The notes beneath the pieces were generated by a model, which was given only the letters and a program-made list of their open reading frames with translations, did not search any database and had not been told where the DNA came from. Both the position numbers and the translations under genes were made by a program. Below, one piece after another: positions 1-6,884 of a stretch of 7,680 nt of DNA (the stretch's first letter is position 1; the number at the start of each line of letters is the position of its first letter). This DNA is from Treponema sp. GTDB lineage: Bacteria > Spirochaetota > Spirochaetia > Treponematales > Breznakiellaceae. Location: the NCBI GenBank assembly GCA_031268125.1, contig JAIRXT010000038.1:1-7680 (forward strand), read 5' to 3'.

Positions 1-38
1 AATTCCGAATTCAAAATTCCAAATCCGAAAAGAGCCGT

Positions 39-64
39 AAAAAATCACCGGCTTTCCTGCCGGC
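39..64 (-). terminator. Putative Rho-independent terminator of the MEMO gene
   Basis: Read on the minus strand, CCGGC (63-59) pairs with GCCGG (52-48) around a 6-base loop. After TGA comes a run of six T (44-39). The stem is short, extended at most by one G-T pair, but the order stem then T tract is right for transcription leaving the MEMO gene, whose stop codon is about 170 bases upstream. A much longer hairpin (65-102) comes immediately before it in the same transcript. Confidence 0.45.
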
Positions 65-102
65 TGGAAAGAATCCGGGGCTCCCGCCCCAGATTCTTTC
101 CA
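65..102. repeat. Long near-perfect inverted repeat (hairpin)
   Basis: An 11-base arm (TGGAAAGAATC, 65-75) is perfectly complementary to 92-102 (GATTCTTTCCA). Inside it, after one C/A mismatch, GGGGC (77-81) pairs with GCCCC (86-90) around a 4-base loop TCCC. The structure has 16 pairs over 38 bases. No T tract follows directly on either strand, so by itself it is not a canonical terminator. It may stabilise the MEMO transcript end, form a tandem structure with the hairpin at 39-64, or be a dispersed intergenic repeat; the window holds only one copy. Confidence 0.7.
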
Positions 103-236
103 CTTTTCGCTTTCGCGAAACTGGACCCCTCACCGCTTGTTTTGCCGCCTGTACCTTTGACCATTTTTTGGTTGAACTGTCATTTTTTTTGAATTCGCAA
201 TTACTGAATTTCAGGCGGGAGAGGCAGTTCCGCCGT

Positions 237-1193
237 TCATTCCCACCCGATGGCGGCGTATCCTACGAAGGAACCGGGGACCCCTGCGGCGTTTTCCCTT
301 TCGGCGCTGGTGCCGTAGGCCAGGAGTGAAGCCGCCGGTTCCGCAGCGGATTCCGCTGCAGAATCCGCGGCGGAGTTCCGGGCCGTGTTATGGACAAAGC
401 CCAGAACCCCCAAGACCGCCCCGGCGGAACAGGCCGAGCGTTCTGTCTTCGCGCGGTCCAAGACTGCGGCAGGATCTCCGGAGAGGACCGCATCGATAAA
501 ACGGCGGTCGTTGACCTCCCGTACCCAGGCCAGGGCCTCTTTTCCCTGCCCCCTGGGGCTAAAGCCGTAGTTTCGTCCGTAATGGGTCAGATCGGTGGAG
601 CCGATGACCGCGAGCTTCCGCCCCAGGGCCTTCGCCGCCGCGGCAAGGAGCTTCCCCGTTGCGTAGGAAGAAAAATCCGCGGGAAGCCGCAGGGCCAGGA
701 GCCGGGCACGGGGGAAAAAGAAACGGGCCAGGGGAACCAGGACTTCTACGGTGTTGTCCTGCCGGCGATCCGGCGCCCAGGCAGGCCCGGCAGAATCGTC
801 CGCAGCGCCGGACAGGGCGGAACAGAGGGCGTCCCGCAGTTCCCCGTCGGTTTCCATAAGCCCCAGCGGGGTGCGGAAGGCGTCCTCGGCGGCGGCCAGA
901 ACCGGGGATGACGCGGCCAGATGCCCCCCCAGAATCGCCACCGTCTCCGCCTCCCTGTCCAAGGAAGAAAAAGCCGCAGCGGCAACGGCCCCCGAGTAGT
1001 ACCAGCCCGCGTGGGGAGACAGGGCGGCTAGACACGCCGGTTTTTTGCCGCCGTTTCCGGTGCGGAAACCGGTTTCAGAAACAGAACTGGCCTCCGGGGG
1101 ATTACGATCCCTCCAGTTCTCCAAAAAGCGGGCAATTTCCACGGCGTTCCGGGGATACCAGCCGGGGGGCAGGGACATTTCTCGTATATTCAT
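237..1193 (-). CDS. amrB: AmmeMemoRadiSam system protein B (MEMO family)
   Basis: MEMO-family protein, fold-related to class III extradiol dioxygenases (LigB) and often encoded near an AMMECR1-domain protein and a radical SAM enzyme; its bacterial function is not settled. Numbered from the ATG at 1193 (318 residues), it opens with the family's usual N-terminus (MNIREMSLPPGWYP). It then shows SPHAGWYYSG (His61), ILGGH (His91), STDLTHYG (His204) and ACSAGAVLG (Cys255), matching the His-His-His-Cys pocket of human MEMO1. The usual EHSxE motif is DNTVE here. A 4x4-residue Ala-rich repeat sits near the C-terminus. I chose the ATG at 1193 because AAGGA (1202-1198) lies 4 bases upstream; a TTG at 1238 would add 15 residues. 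Neither AMMECR1 nor a radical SAM gene is adjacent: downstream is non-coding and the upstream neighbour is divergent. Confidence 0.9.
   Translation of the reverse strand: MNIREMSLPPGWYPRNAVEIARFLENWRDRNPPEASSVSETGFRTGNGGKKPACLAALSPHAGWYYSGAVAAAAFSSLDREAETVAILGGHLAASSPVLAAAEDAFRTPLGLMETDGELRDALCSALSGAADDSAGPAWAPDRRQDNTVEVLVPLARFFFPRARLLALRLPADFSSYATGKLLAAAAKALGRKLAVIGSTDLTHYGRNYGFSPRGQGKEALAWVREVNDRRFIDAVLSGDPAAVLDRAKTERSACSAGAVLGVLGFVHNTARNSAADSAAESAAEPAASLLAYGTSAERENAAGVPGSFVGYAAIGWE
327..374 (-). repeat. 12-base tandem repeat inside the MEMO gene
   Basis: Four consecutive 12-base units in frame encode SAAD, SAAE, SAAE and PAAS. The units have drifted: the first three share most bases and the fourth is more divergent. 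They fall between the Cys-containing motif region and the final strand (LLAYGTSA), where the family normally has a short loop, so this looks like a slippage-type expansion of a surface loop. Confidence 0.75.
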
Positions 1194-1284
1194 GCTGTCC
1201 TTCACATAATCCTTGGCCGGCAGAACCAATCCGGTCAAGTACCGTTAACCCGGATAACAATAACGCCGAAATATAAAGAGGATC
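1194..1284. promoter_or_regulatory. Divergent intergenic region (promoters expected)
   Basis: These 91 bases separate the start codons of the minus-strand MEMO gene and the plus-strand GGDEF-like gene, so both promoters should lie here or overlap the gene ends. Visible ribosome-binding sites are AAGGA on the minus strand (1202-1198) and AAGAGGA on the plus strand (1276-1282), the latter only 2 bases from its ATG. I found no -35/-10 pair with correct spacing that I would defend. A TTGACC word on the minus strand near 1235 lacks a matching -10 at 16-18 bases. Confidence 0.4.
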
Positions 1285-2547
1285 ATGTCAAACCAAAGAA
1301 ACGAGGGGAAAACCCCGGTTGTAAGCGTCATAATTGCCGCTTTTTGTATCATGCTCTACCTGGGGGGGCTCTCCTACGGGGCCCTGAGTATCTACAACAG
1401 TATAACGGAGCGCCGGACCCTGGTGGACAGGGAATTCGACGGCCTGGCGGACCTGGTCTCCTCCGCGGGGGTTCTGGGTTTTATGAACGAACCGTTTATC
1501 CAAACCATTCAGGATGCCATTGATAATTCGGAAACCCTTTTGGGGGCGGTCATTACCGGGTCCAGGGGAGAATTCGCCTTTGAGCGGGAACGGGGGACGG
1601 TGATCAACTGGGTGAATGATTCTCCCCGCTTTGTTCCCCGCTTTGGGGTTACCAACCCGCCGAAGTATCAGCCCCTGCAGATTACCGGCCAGCGGAACGC
1701 AAATATTTATGCGGTTTCCGGGTATCTGGATTACGATTACTGTATCACCGTCCTTAAAAAAACCCTGTTGATAGTCCTGTCTTCCCTGACGCTGGCGTTT
1801 TTTACACTGCTCATGGACGCGTTGCTGGCAAAAAACCGGCTTCGGGATTCCCGGACTCCCGGAGAAGGAAAAGCCCCGGAGGAACCGGAGGGCAGGACGC
1901 CGGAGGATGAAAACAGCGGCGCCCGGCCGGAATCCGTCGAACCGGAACAGGCGGAAGACAAAGCCCCCGTCTTTGAAGGCGAGGCGCCTTCTGACGCGCT
2001 GAATTTTGATTTTGGCGAAGGGGCCGCCGCAGAAATGCCCCAGGGGCTTTTTTCCCCCCGGGGGGGCATCGGCTGGGAAGCCTATACCGGAGACCGGCTC
2101 AGCTCGGAACTACACCGCTGCGCTTCTACCGAACAGGATCTGGCTCTGATTACCGCGGTAATCAAGGAACCGGGGGCTTTTAGTGATGAACAATTCCGCC
2201 GTTTCTGCGAGGAAGCGGTACTGTTTTTTGAGCACCGGGACCTGATCTTTGAATACGGGGAACAGGGTATTTCGATCATCCTCCCCAACATCAACCTGGA
2301 ACAGGCATTCGCCCAATCCGAGGAATTCAACAACCGCCTTCCCGGCAAGCTTTCCCTCCCCGCGAATTCCAGGCTGGACCTCCGCTTCGGCATCAGTTCC
2401 CGGGCAGGACGCCTGATCGACGCAAAGCAGATTATGCTGGAAGCGGGGGAAGCCCTTGAAAGGGCCTCCGGGGATCCCTCCGCTTGTATCGTGGCCTTCA
2501 AAAGCGATCCCGAAAAATACCGGCAGTTCATCAACAAACGCCGGTAG
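1285..2547 (+). CDS. Two-TM membrane protein with degenerate GGDEF-like domain
   Basis: 420 residues. A short cytoplasmic N-terminus leads to TM1 (about 11-37), an extracytoplasmic domain (about 38-155), TM2 (about 158-182), an acidic Pro/Glu-rich linker (about 188-265) and a C-terminal domain (about 270-408). The C-terminal domain resembles a GGDEF domain: DLIFEYGEQGISIILPN (319-335) aligns with the ARYGGDEF-type strand-turn-strand, then comes LEQAFAQSEEFNNRL, then GISSRAGRLIDAKQIMLEAGEALERA (369-394) as in the domain's last third. The GGDEF signature itself reads GEQGI, so diguanylate cyclase activity is not expected. By architecture it may sense a periplasmic signal and act as a binding or scaffold protein; that is inference. 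The extracytoplasmic domain could be a CACHE/PAS-like sensor, but I cannot name it. AAGAGGA lies 2 bases before the ATG. It is transcribed divergently from the MEMO gene and convergently with the ABC operon, whose last stop lies 24 bases away. Confidence 0.8.
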   Translation: MSNQRNEGKTPVVSVIIAAFCIMLYLGGLSYGALSIYNSITERRTLVDREFDGLADLVSSAGVLGFMNEPFIQTIQDAIDNSETLLGAVITGSRGEFAFERERGTVINWVNDSPRFVPRFGVTNPPKYQPLQITGQRNANIYAVSGYLDYDYCITVLKKTLLIVLSSLTLAFFTLLMDALLAKNRLRDSRTPGEGKAPEEPEGRTPEDENSGARPESVEPEQAEDKAPVFEGEAPSDALNFDFGEGAAAEMPQGLFSPRGGIGWEAYTGDRLSSELHRCASTEQDLALITAVIKEPGAFSDEQFRRFCEEAVLFFEHRDLIFEYGEQGISIILPNINLEQAFAQSEEFNNRLPGKLSLPANSRLDLRFGISSRAGRLIDAKQIMLEAGEALERASGDPSACIVAFKSDPEKYRQFINKRR

Positions 2548-2556
2548 CGATTCCTG

Positions 2557-2580
2557 CGGCCGCGGGCCGGTTCATTTCTT
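2557..2580 (+). terminator. Weak terminator-like hairpin after the GGDEF-like gene
   Basis: CGGCC (2557-2561) pairs with GGCCG (2565-2569) around a 3-base GCG loop, followed by a pyrimidine-rich stretch (GTTCATTTCTT). It begins 9 bases after the plus-strand stop codon and overlaps the stop codon of the convergent DUF4340 gene. The T tract is interrupted, so this is only a candidate. Confidence 0.3.
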
Positions 2581-3576
2581 AAAAAATTCCGGCTCCCGGA
2601 AGATTCTGTCCAAGGCCCAGGGACCCAGCGCATAGCCGTAGGGCCCCGCGCCACCGGGGGACCCCAGGACCAGCGCCTGCCGCCGCCCGGAATCTTCCTC
2701 CGGGGGGCCAAGGCTTACGGCCAGCACGCGTCCGTCCCCCAGTTCCAGACTGATCCGGACGTCCTCGGAGAAGGACGGGGCAGGGACAAAATCGTCCCCT
2801 GTCATATTGAGAATTCCGCTGATATACGAATCCACCCGGCTTTTTTCAAGGGCGCCGGGGTCCAGGGAACGATCCCCCGCGTCGATCCGCCAATTGTTTT
2901 GCTCCCGGGTTATGACCACAGGACCGGCCGTTTCGCCGGAAGCCGGGCCGGGGGGGACAAGGGTAAGGCGTTGAACAGAATCCGGCGCAATACCGCCGTC
3001 TTCACTTTCGGGAAAAAGCCGCAGGTTATACCAGAATCCGGCATCGCCGTCGATATAGGTAATCAGGTCCCCGCCGCCGGATCGTACTTCCCCGCCGTTT
3101 GCCTTTCGCAGGTACAGACCGCCGCCGCCTGCGTTTCCGATCAGCAGATCCAGCAGGGGAAGCCCCGCCCCGCCCCCCAGGGTAATCCGGGAAGCCTGGG
3201 TTTCGGACAGGCCGAACAGCCCGTAGTTGGAGGAAGATCGCCGGGGGTAGGAATCCCTCTGGGAAAGCAGGTTGAGAAGCTCGTCAATTCTTGCCTGCCG
3301 GGCGGGGTACTCCAGCCCGGCGCGGAGTACCAGCCAGCGGCCGTTCCGGCGCAGCAGAGTTACCCGGTTTTCCTCGTCAGAATCCTGATTCCGGACGGCG
3401 GAACTCCCCATAAGATCGATCCGGTCCACGGAGTCCCGCAGCCGGGAGTCCAGCCAGGTGTACAAATCGGAACGGCGGCCGCTCCGCTGGGGATCAAACA
3501 CCAGGGTCAGGACATAAACCAGCGCCAGAACCGCCGCAAGGGAGGAGAGGAAAATCAGTTTTTGCCGGTACTTCAT
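2572..3576 (-). CDS. DUF4340 domain-containing protein, last gene of ABC operon
   Basis: 334 residues. One N-terminal membrane segment (about 7-27) anchors a long extracytoplasmic region. The family pattern is clear: VDRIDLMG, then RVTLLRRNGRWLVLRA (71-86), RIDELLNLLSQ (96-106), SNYGLFGLSE (116-125), a hydrophobic LPLLDLLIGNAG (139-150) and WYNLRLFPE (182-190). These match the DUF4340 order of strand, short helix and YGL motif. The family is typically encoded after GldG-like proteins in ABC-2 export loci; its biochemical role is unknown, and a periplasmic partner of the GldG-like protein is the natural inference. The ATG overlaps the upstream stop in an ATGA, indicating translational coupling; the upstream bases are G-rich (GGGGG) rather than a clean Shine-Dalgarno. 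The last codons (FREPEFFKK) form a hairpin and T6 tract (2581-2601). Confidence 0.85.
   Translation of the reverse strand: MKYRQKLIFLSSLAAVLALVYVLTLVFDPQRSGRRSDLYTWLDSRLRDSVDRIDLMGSSAVRNQDSDEENRVTLLRRNGRWLVLRAGLEYPARQARIDELLNLLSQRDSYPRRSSSNYGLFGLSETQASRITLGGGAGLPLLDLLIGNAGGGGLYLRKANGGEVRSGGGDLITYIDGDAGFWYNLRLFPESEDGGIAPDSVQRLTLVPPGPASGETAGPVVITREQNNWRIDAGDRSLDPGALEKSRVDSYISGILNMTGDDFVPAPSFSEDVRISLELGDGRVLAVSLGPPEEDSGRRQALVLGSPGGAGPYGYALGPWALDRIFREPEFFKK
2581..2601 (-). terminator. Terminator-like hairpin and T6 tract inside the 3' end of the DUF4340 gene
   Basis: On the minus strand TTCCGG (2601-2596) pairs perfectly with CCGGAA (2592-2587) around a GAG loop and is followed at once by six T (2586-2581). 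This is the classic intrinsic terminator layout, but it lies within the last coding codons (Phe-Arg-Glu-Pro-Glu-Phe-Phe), 6 bases before the TGA at 2574-2572. It is the best terminator candidate for the ABC operon. The stem has only 6 pairs, so chance is not excluded. Confidence 0.45.
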
Positions 3577-5162
3577 GAGCGCCCCCGGTTTTGTTTTTTT
3601 CCGCGGTTCCAGGCGAAGAACAGCCCCGCCCCGATCAGGGCCAGGGGAAGGAAAACCACGTTAAGACCCTGGGCAAAACCCATGACGGACAGTTTCCGGG
3701 CCGGGCCGGTAATGGCGTCCAGCCGCCCGGTGCCGCCGGAACGGCTGCGAATCGCAATCAACTCATCGTCGTTCCCCAGCCAGTCCAGGGCTTTTATCAT
3801 AAATTCCAGGTTGTAATCCGCCTGGGTGTAGTTTAGTAAGCCGGTAATCATATCCGTGTCGGAAACCACGATGATCCGGGAAGGGACCGCGGCGGCGGGA
3901 AGATCGGGAAGCTCCTCCCCTTCCCGCTCAGGCTTCGCCGTTCCCCTGAACCAGGAAGGGAAGGTCCCCGAAAGGCTGAGGCCCAGTATGTGCCGGCCTT
4001 CGGTTCCTTCTTCCACCTGGAATCCCAGTTCCGGGTTGGTAACAAAGCGATCTTTTTGTACCCAGCTTTCCGGCGTACTGGTAAAAAGAATCTCCGCATC
4101 CACACCCTGGGGGGGATTTTGGCTGATATGGCTGGGCCAATACAGGTCCAGGCCGGGAAAATTCGCGGTTAGCGGGTGGCTGGCGGCGGCGTTCTCCCGT
4201 AACACGCCGAACCAGTGGGGATACCGGACGATTCTAAACTGAAGGGAACCGTTGGGGGCCTGCATCTGGTACTGCAGGGTACGGGCGCTCTGGTCCAGGG
4301 TCAGTTCCGGCTGCACCGTGGCGCCGTAAAAGGACACCATCGCCAAAAGTCCCTTATCCTCCATGACCCTTGCGTCCAGATTGCCTTCGCTGTCCACAAA
4401 AACCGCCTCCAGGGCAAACAAGACCTTCCCCCCGCCTTGGATGTAGTGGTCAATCCGGTACAGGGACCACTGATCCAGGTCCTCCACTCCCCCCAGGACC
4501 AAAAGGGCCGGCAGGGCGGGGGGAATCTCCTCACCCGCCCCGATAAGCCGGGCCCGGTAACCCGACTGGCTGAGGACCTGGGCCAGGGGCTGGTAGTGGG
4601 TGTTCCATTGGCGGTAGGAGTCCCCCACCAGGACGCCAATCCGGCGTTCCGTCCCCCGCAGCAGGGAGCGAATCCGGGAAGTAATGTCGTATTCCAGGGT
4701 GTCCAGGGAAAAAACCACCGGCAGTACATCGGCCTGGTCCAGATATTCGATCACAATCCCCGTATACACCGTTGCTACGCTGGCCTGGTCCTGCTCCACG
4801 GTCTGAATCTGCTGGGGAATAAGTCCCAGGCGTTCCGTATCCAGCCCCTCGTTTGCCTTGGCGGGGTCCTGCCGGTCAAAGCGTATGCTTCCCCCCGACC
4901 AGGACGCGTATTCCCGGAGCAGGTCTTCGATCTCCGCCGGTATGGGGAACATAGAGGCCAGCCTGTCCGATACATAATAGGTGATCCGCAGTTGATCCCC
5001 CGGGGGTATTTCATCCCGAAGATTCCGCGAAGCCGCGGAAAGGGTATGGGAACGGTCCCTGGTAAGGTCCAGGCGGACCCAGAGCCGCCGGGATACCAAA
5101 AAACCCAGAACCAGGACCGCAATCGAAAGAACACAGAGGGTTGCCGCCTGACGTTTGTTCAT
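3573..5162 (-). CDS. GldG-like ABC-type auxiliary membrane protein
   Basis: 529 residues from the ATG at 5162. TM1 (about 7-27) is followed by the family entry motif RLDLTRDRSHTLS (30-42), in which the DLT and TLS pairs are characteristic. Then come a strand/helix region (LRITYYVSD, EIEDLLREYASWSGG, 58-91) ending in DP (99-100), LEYDITSRIRSLL (156-168), RRIGVLVGD (173-181), a glutamine-amidotransferase-like fold region with ALLVLGG (219-225) and LYRIDHYIQGGGKVLFAL (234-251), and a late RIIVVSDTDMI (429-439). A C-terminal TM (about 500-518) precedes a basic tail, so the bulk faces outside the cytoplasm. It matches the GldG/ABC_transp_aux group, which lacks transporter catalytic motifs and works with an ABC-2 permease. 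GGAGG lies 8 bases before this ATG; a GTG at 5177 would place the start within that site and overlap the permease. Confidence 0.87.
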   Translation of the reverse strand: MNKRQAATLCVLSIAVLVLGFLVSRRLWVRLDLTRDRSHTLSAASRNLRDEIPPGDQLRITYYVSDRLASMFPIPAEIEDLLREYASWSGGSIRFDRQDPAKANEGLDTERLGLIPQQIQTVEQDQASVATVYTGIVIEYLDQADVLPVVFSLDTLEYDITSRIRSLLRGTERRIGVLVGDSYRQWNTHYQPLAQVLSQSGYRARLIGAGEEIPPALPALLVLGGVEDLDQWSLYRIDHYIQGGGKVLFALEAVFVDSEGNLDARVMEDKGLLAMVSFYGATVQPELTLDQSARTLQYQMQAPNGSLQFRIVRYPHWFGVLRENAAASHPLTANFPGLDLYWPSHISQNPPQGVDAEILFTSTPESWVQKDRFVTNPELGFQVEEGTEGRHILGLSLSGTFPSWFRGTAKPEREGEELPDLPAAAVPSRIIVVSDTDMITGLLNYTQADYNLEFMIKALDWLGNDDELIAIRSRSGGTGRLDAITGPARKLSVMGFAQGLNVVFLPLALIGAGLFFAWNRGKKQNRGRS

Positions 5163-5167
5163 GGCCC

Positions 5168-5911
5168 CTACCTCCACTTCCGGAAAAGAAGTACCTGGGT
5201 AGTAAGAAACAGAAAAAGCAGGGTACTCAGGATAAAGAAGGCCAGGTCCCGGCTGTCCAGAATGCCCCGAGAAAAACTTTCAAAGTGAAAACTAAGGGAC
5301 AGGAAGTTGCACAGCTCCGCCGCGAACCGGGGAAGATTCAATACCCGGCTTATCTGGTTTATCAGGGTAACGGTAAGCAGCACTACGGCGCTCCCCAAAA
5401 AGGCCCCCGCCTGGTTCCGCGAAAACGAAGAGAAAAAAAGCCCCATAGCGGTGGCGGATGCCCCCAGAAGCAGGACCCCCGCATACTCCCCCAGGATGAT
5501 CCCGCCGTCAAAATTCCCCAGGGGCAGGATCGACAGGGGGAGCGGGACCGTAAGGAGCAGGAACACCGCCAGCACGCCGAAGGCGGCGGTAAATTTCCCC
5601 AGCACCAGGTTCCATTCTGAAAAGGGCATGGTGAGGAGCAGTTCCATGCTCCCGGTCCGCCGCTCTTCCGCCCAGCTTTTCATGGTAATCGCCGGGATAA
5701 CAGCGATATAGGCCAGGGGAAAGGCGGCAAACCAGGAGCGGAGGCTCGCCATATCCCGGGCAAAGAACTGCTGGAAATAAAACAGCCAGATATTCACAAA
5801 GAGCAGAAAAAACACCCCGGTACCGTAAAAGACCGGGGAGATGCAGTAGGAGTATAGCTCCTTGCGGACCAGGGCGGCGGTACTCCCGCCGCGTGGGTTA
5901 CCGTTCTTCAC
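5168..5911 (-). CDS. ABC-2 type permease, GldF-like
   Basis: 247 residues, the normal size for a single-unit ABC-2 membrane component. Six hydrophobic stretches are visible: about 26-47, 58-78, 105-132, 138-162, 167-188 and 222-243. An amphipathic N-terminal stretch (ALVRKELYSYCISP, 13-26) is typical of this group. The first loop carries MKSWAEERRTGSMELLLTMPFSEWNLVLGK (77-106), the conserved ABC-2 coupling region that contacts the ATPase. The start is GTG at 5911, with AAAGGCAGG (5926-5918) upstream and a 14-base overlap with the ATPase gene; no alternative start lies nearby. The gene ends 5 bases before the GldG-like ATG. With the ATPase it should form the transport core in the inner membrane. 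The substrate cannot be read from the sequence; GldF homologues are linked to gliding motility in Bacteroidota, but nothing here shows gliding. Confidence 0.88.
   Translation of the reverse strand: MKNGNPRGGSTAALVRKELYSYCISPVFYGTGVFFLLFVNIWLFYFQQFFARDMASLRSWFAAFPLAYIAVIPAITMKSWAEERRTGSMELLLTMPFSEWNLVLGKFTAAFGVLAVFLLLTVPLPLSILPLGNFDGGIILGEYAGVLLLGASATAMGLFFSSFSRNQAGAFLGSAVVLLTVTLINQISRVLNLPRFAAELCNFLSLSFHFESFSRGILDSRDLAFFILSTLLFLFLTTQVLLFRKWR
5171..5175 (-). promoter_or_regulatory. Shine-Dalgarno that fixes the GldG-like start
   Basis: GGAGG on the minus strand lies 8 bases before the ATG at 5162. It overlaps the last codons of the permease gene. The longer reading from GTG at 5177 would begin within two bases of this site, so the ATG is preferred. 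Confidence 0.75.
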
Positions 5912-6884
5912 CGGCAGCCTGCCTTTCCGCCGGCGTTACGGCGGTAGAAACGTCCCCGCCGGGGGCGGTCAACTGGACAAAAATGTCCTCCAAACTCAGG
6001 GAACGGCGGTTCATCATCAGAATCTTAAAACCTTCCCGGACCGCCCAGTCAAAGATTGCCTCCCCTCCCCCGCCGCCGGGCATGAAAAAGGAAAGCCGCA
6101 CCGTATTATCTTCGAGGTTTTCGATCCGGGGGTTGGCGTAGTCCCGGCCCAGGGCGGGAAGCTTGTCCAGGGCCGGTTCTCCCCCTTTTAGGCAGAGTTC
6201 CCAGGTATCCCCCCCCCTCATGGCCCCGGCAATGTCTTCCGGCCGGCCCTGGGCGGCAATCTTCCCCCGGTTGATGATAAGCACCTGCCCGGCTACGGCC
6301 TCTACTTCCTGCAAAATGTGGGTGGAGAAGATCACGGTTTTCCGTTTTCCCAGTTCCCGGATAAGGGAGCGGATCTCGATGATCTGGTTGGGATCCAGCC
6401 CGGTGGTAGGTTCATCCAGAATCAGGATGGGGGGATCGTGGAGGATGGCCTGGGCCAGACCGGTCCGCTGCCGGAACCCCTTGGACAGCGTTTCGATTCG
6501 CCGGGAGCGGCAATCCGCCAGCCCGCAGGCTTCCATACTCAGATCAACGGCCGCCCGGCGTTTAGTCCGGGGAATAAGCCGTGCGGCGGCCGCGAAGTTA
6601 AGGTACTCCTCCACGGTTAATTCCCCGTACAGGGGCGCCATTTCCGGCAGATAACCGATGCGCCGCTTCAACTCCACCGGATCTTCGGTTACCGGAACAC
6701 CGTCCACCAGGGCGCTGCCCCCGCTGGGGAAATGGTAGCCCGTAAGGATCTTCATGATGGTAGTCTTCCCCGCCCCGTTGGGCCCCAGAAAGCCCAGGAC
6801 CTGGTCCTGACCCACCGTGAAGGAAACCCCGTCCACCGCCCTTACATGACCGTAATACTTGCTTAGGTTTTGTACCTCAATCAT
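5898..6884 (-). CDS. ABC transporter ATP-binding protein, GldA-like
   Basis: 328 residues from the ATG at 6884. Motifs in order: A-loop Tyr in LSKYYGHVRAVDG (7-19); Walker A GPNGAGKTT (34-42); Q-loop region IGYLPEMAPLYGELTVEEYL (77-96), where the usual Gln is replaced in a GYLPE form common in this export subclass; signature ETLSKGFRQRTGLAQAIL (131-148); Walker B ILILDEP (153-159); D-loop TGLD (161-164); and H-loop His189 in FSTHILQEVE. A C-terminal region of about 100 residues ends with the typical SLSLEDIFVQLT (295-306). All catalytic elements look intact. It is the first gene of the four-gene operon and should energise the adjacent permease at the inner face of the membrane. The frame runs 96 bases further upstream, but the family N-terminus (MIEVQNLSKYYG) starts at this ATG. 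No Shine-Dalgarno is obvious before it. Confidence 0.92.
   Translation of the reverse strand: MIEVQNLSKYYGHVRAVDGVSFTVGQDQVLGFLGPNGAGKTTIMKILTGYHFPSGGSALVDGVPVTEDPVELKRRIGYLPEMAPLYGELTVEEYLNFAAAARLIPRTKRRAAVDLSMEACGLADCRSRRIETLSKGFRQRTGLAQAILHDPPILILDEPTTGLDPNQIIEIRSLIRELGKRKTVIFSTHILQEVEAVAGQVLIINRGKIAAQGRPEDIAGAMRGGDTWELCLKGGEPALDKLPALGRDYANPRIENLEDNTVRLSFFMPGGGGGEAIFDWAVREGFKILMMNRRSLSLEDIFVQLTAPGGDVSTAVTPAERQAAGEER

Larger units (their letters stand above)
1..236. other. Non-coding left flank with hairpins
   Basis: No convincing gene is present. The first 30 bases are AT-rich with repeated AATTC-type words (GAATTC at 7-12, and again at 191-196). A small hairpin with a T tract on the minus strand lies at 39-64, a long hairpin at 65-102, and a short palindrome (TTTCGCGAAA) at 111-120. 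Near the MEMO stop codon there is a GGCGG/CCGCC pair (214-218 and 230-234) and the palindrome CTGAATTTCAG (203-213). The stretch lies downstream of the minus-strand MEMO gene and most likely holds its 3' untranslated region and terminator. Confidence 0.6.

Noticed and set aside
390..911. Plus-strand open frame of 173 codons
   Set aside because: It is the antisense of the MEMO gene, whose conserved motifs settle the coding strand.
2082..2711. Minus-strand open frame of 209 codons
   Set aside because: It is antisense to the GGDEF-like domain and runs into the DUF4340 gene out of frame; its Arg/Ser-rich composition is typical of a shadow.
2899..3816. Plus-strand open frame of 305 codons
   Set aside because: It is antisense to the DUF4340 and GldG-like genes, with low-complexity composition and no recognisable motif.
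4215..5288. Plus-strand open frame of 357 codons
   Set aside because: It lies opposite the GldG-like gene, whose frame has clear family motifs; the antisense translation is Gly/Pro/Gln-rich and shows no domain. Long antisense frames are expected in GC-rich DNA.
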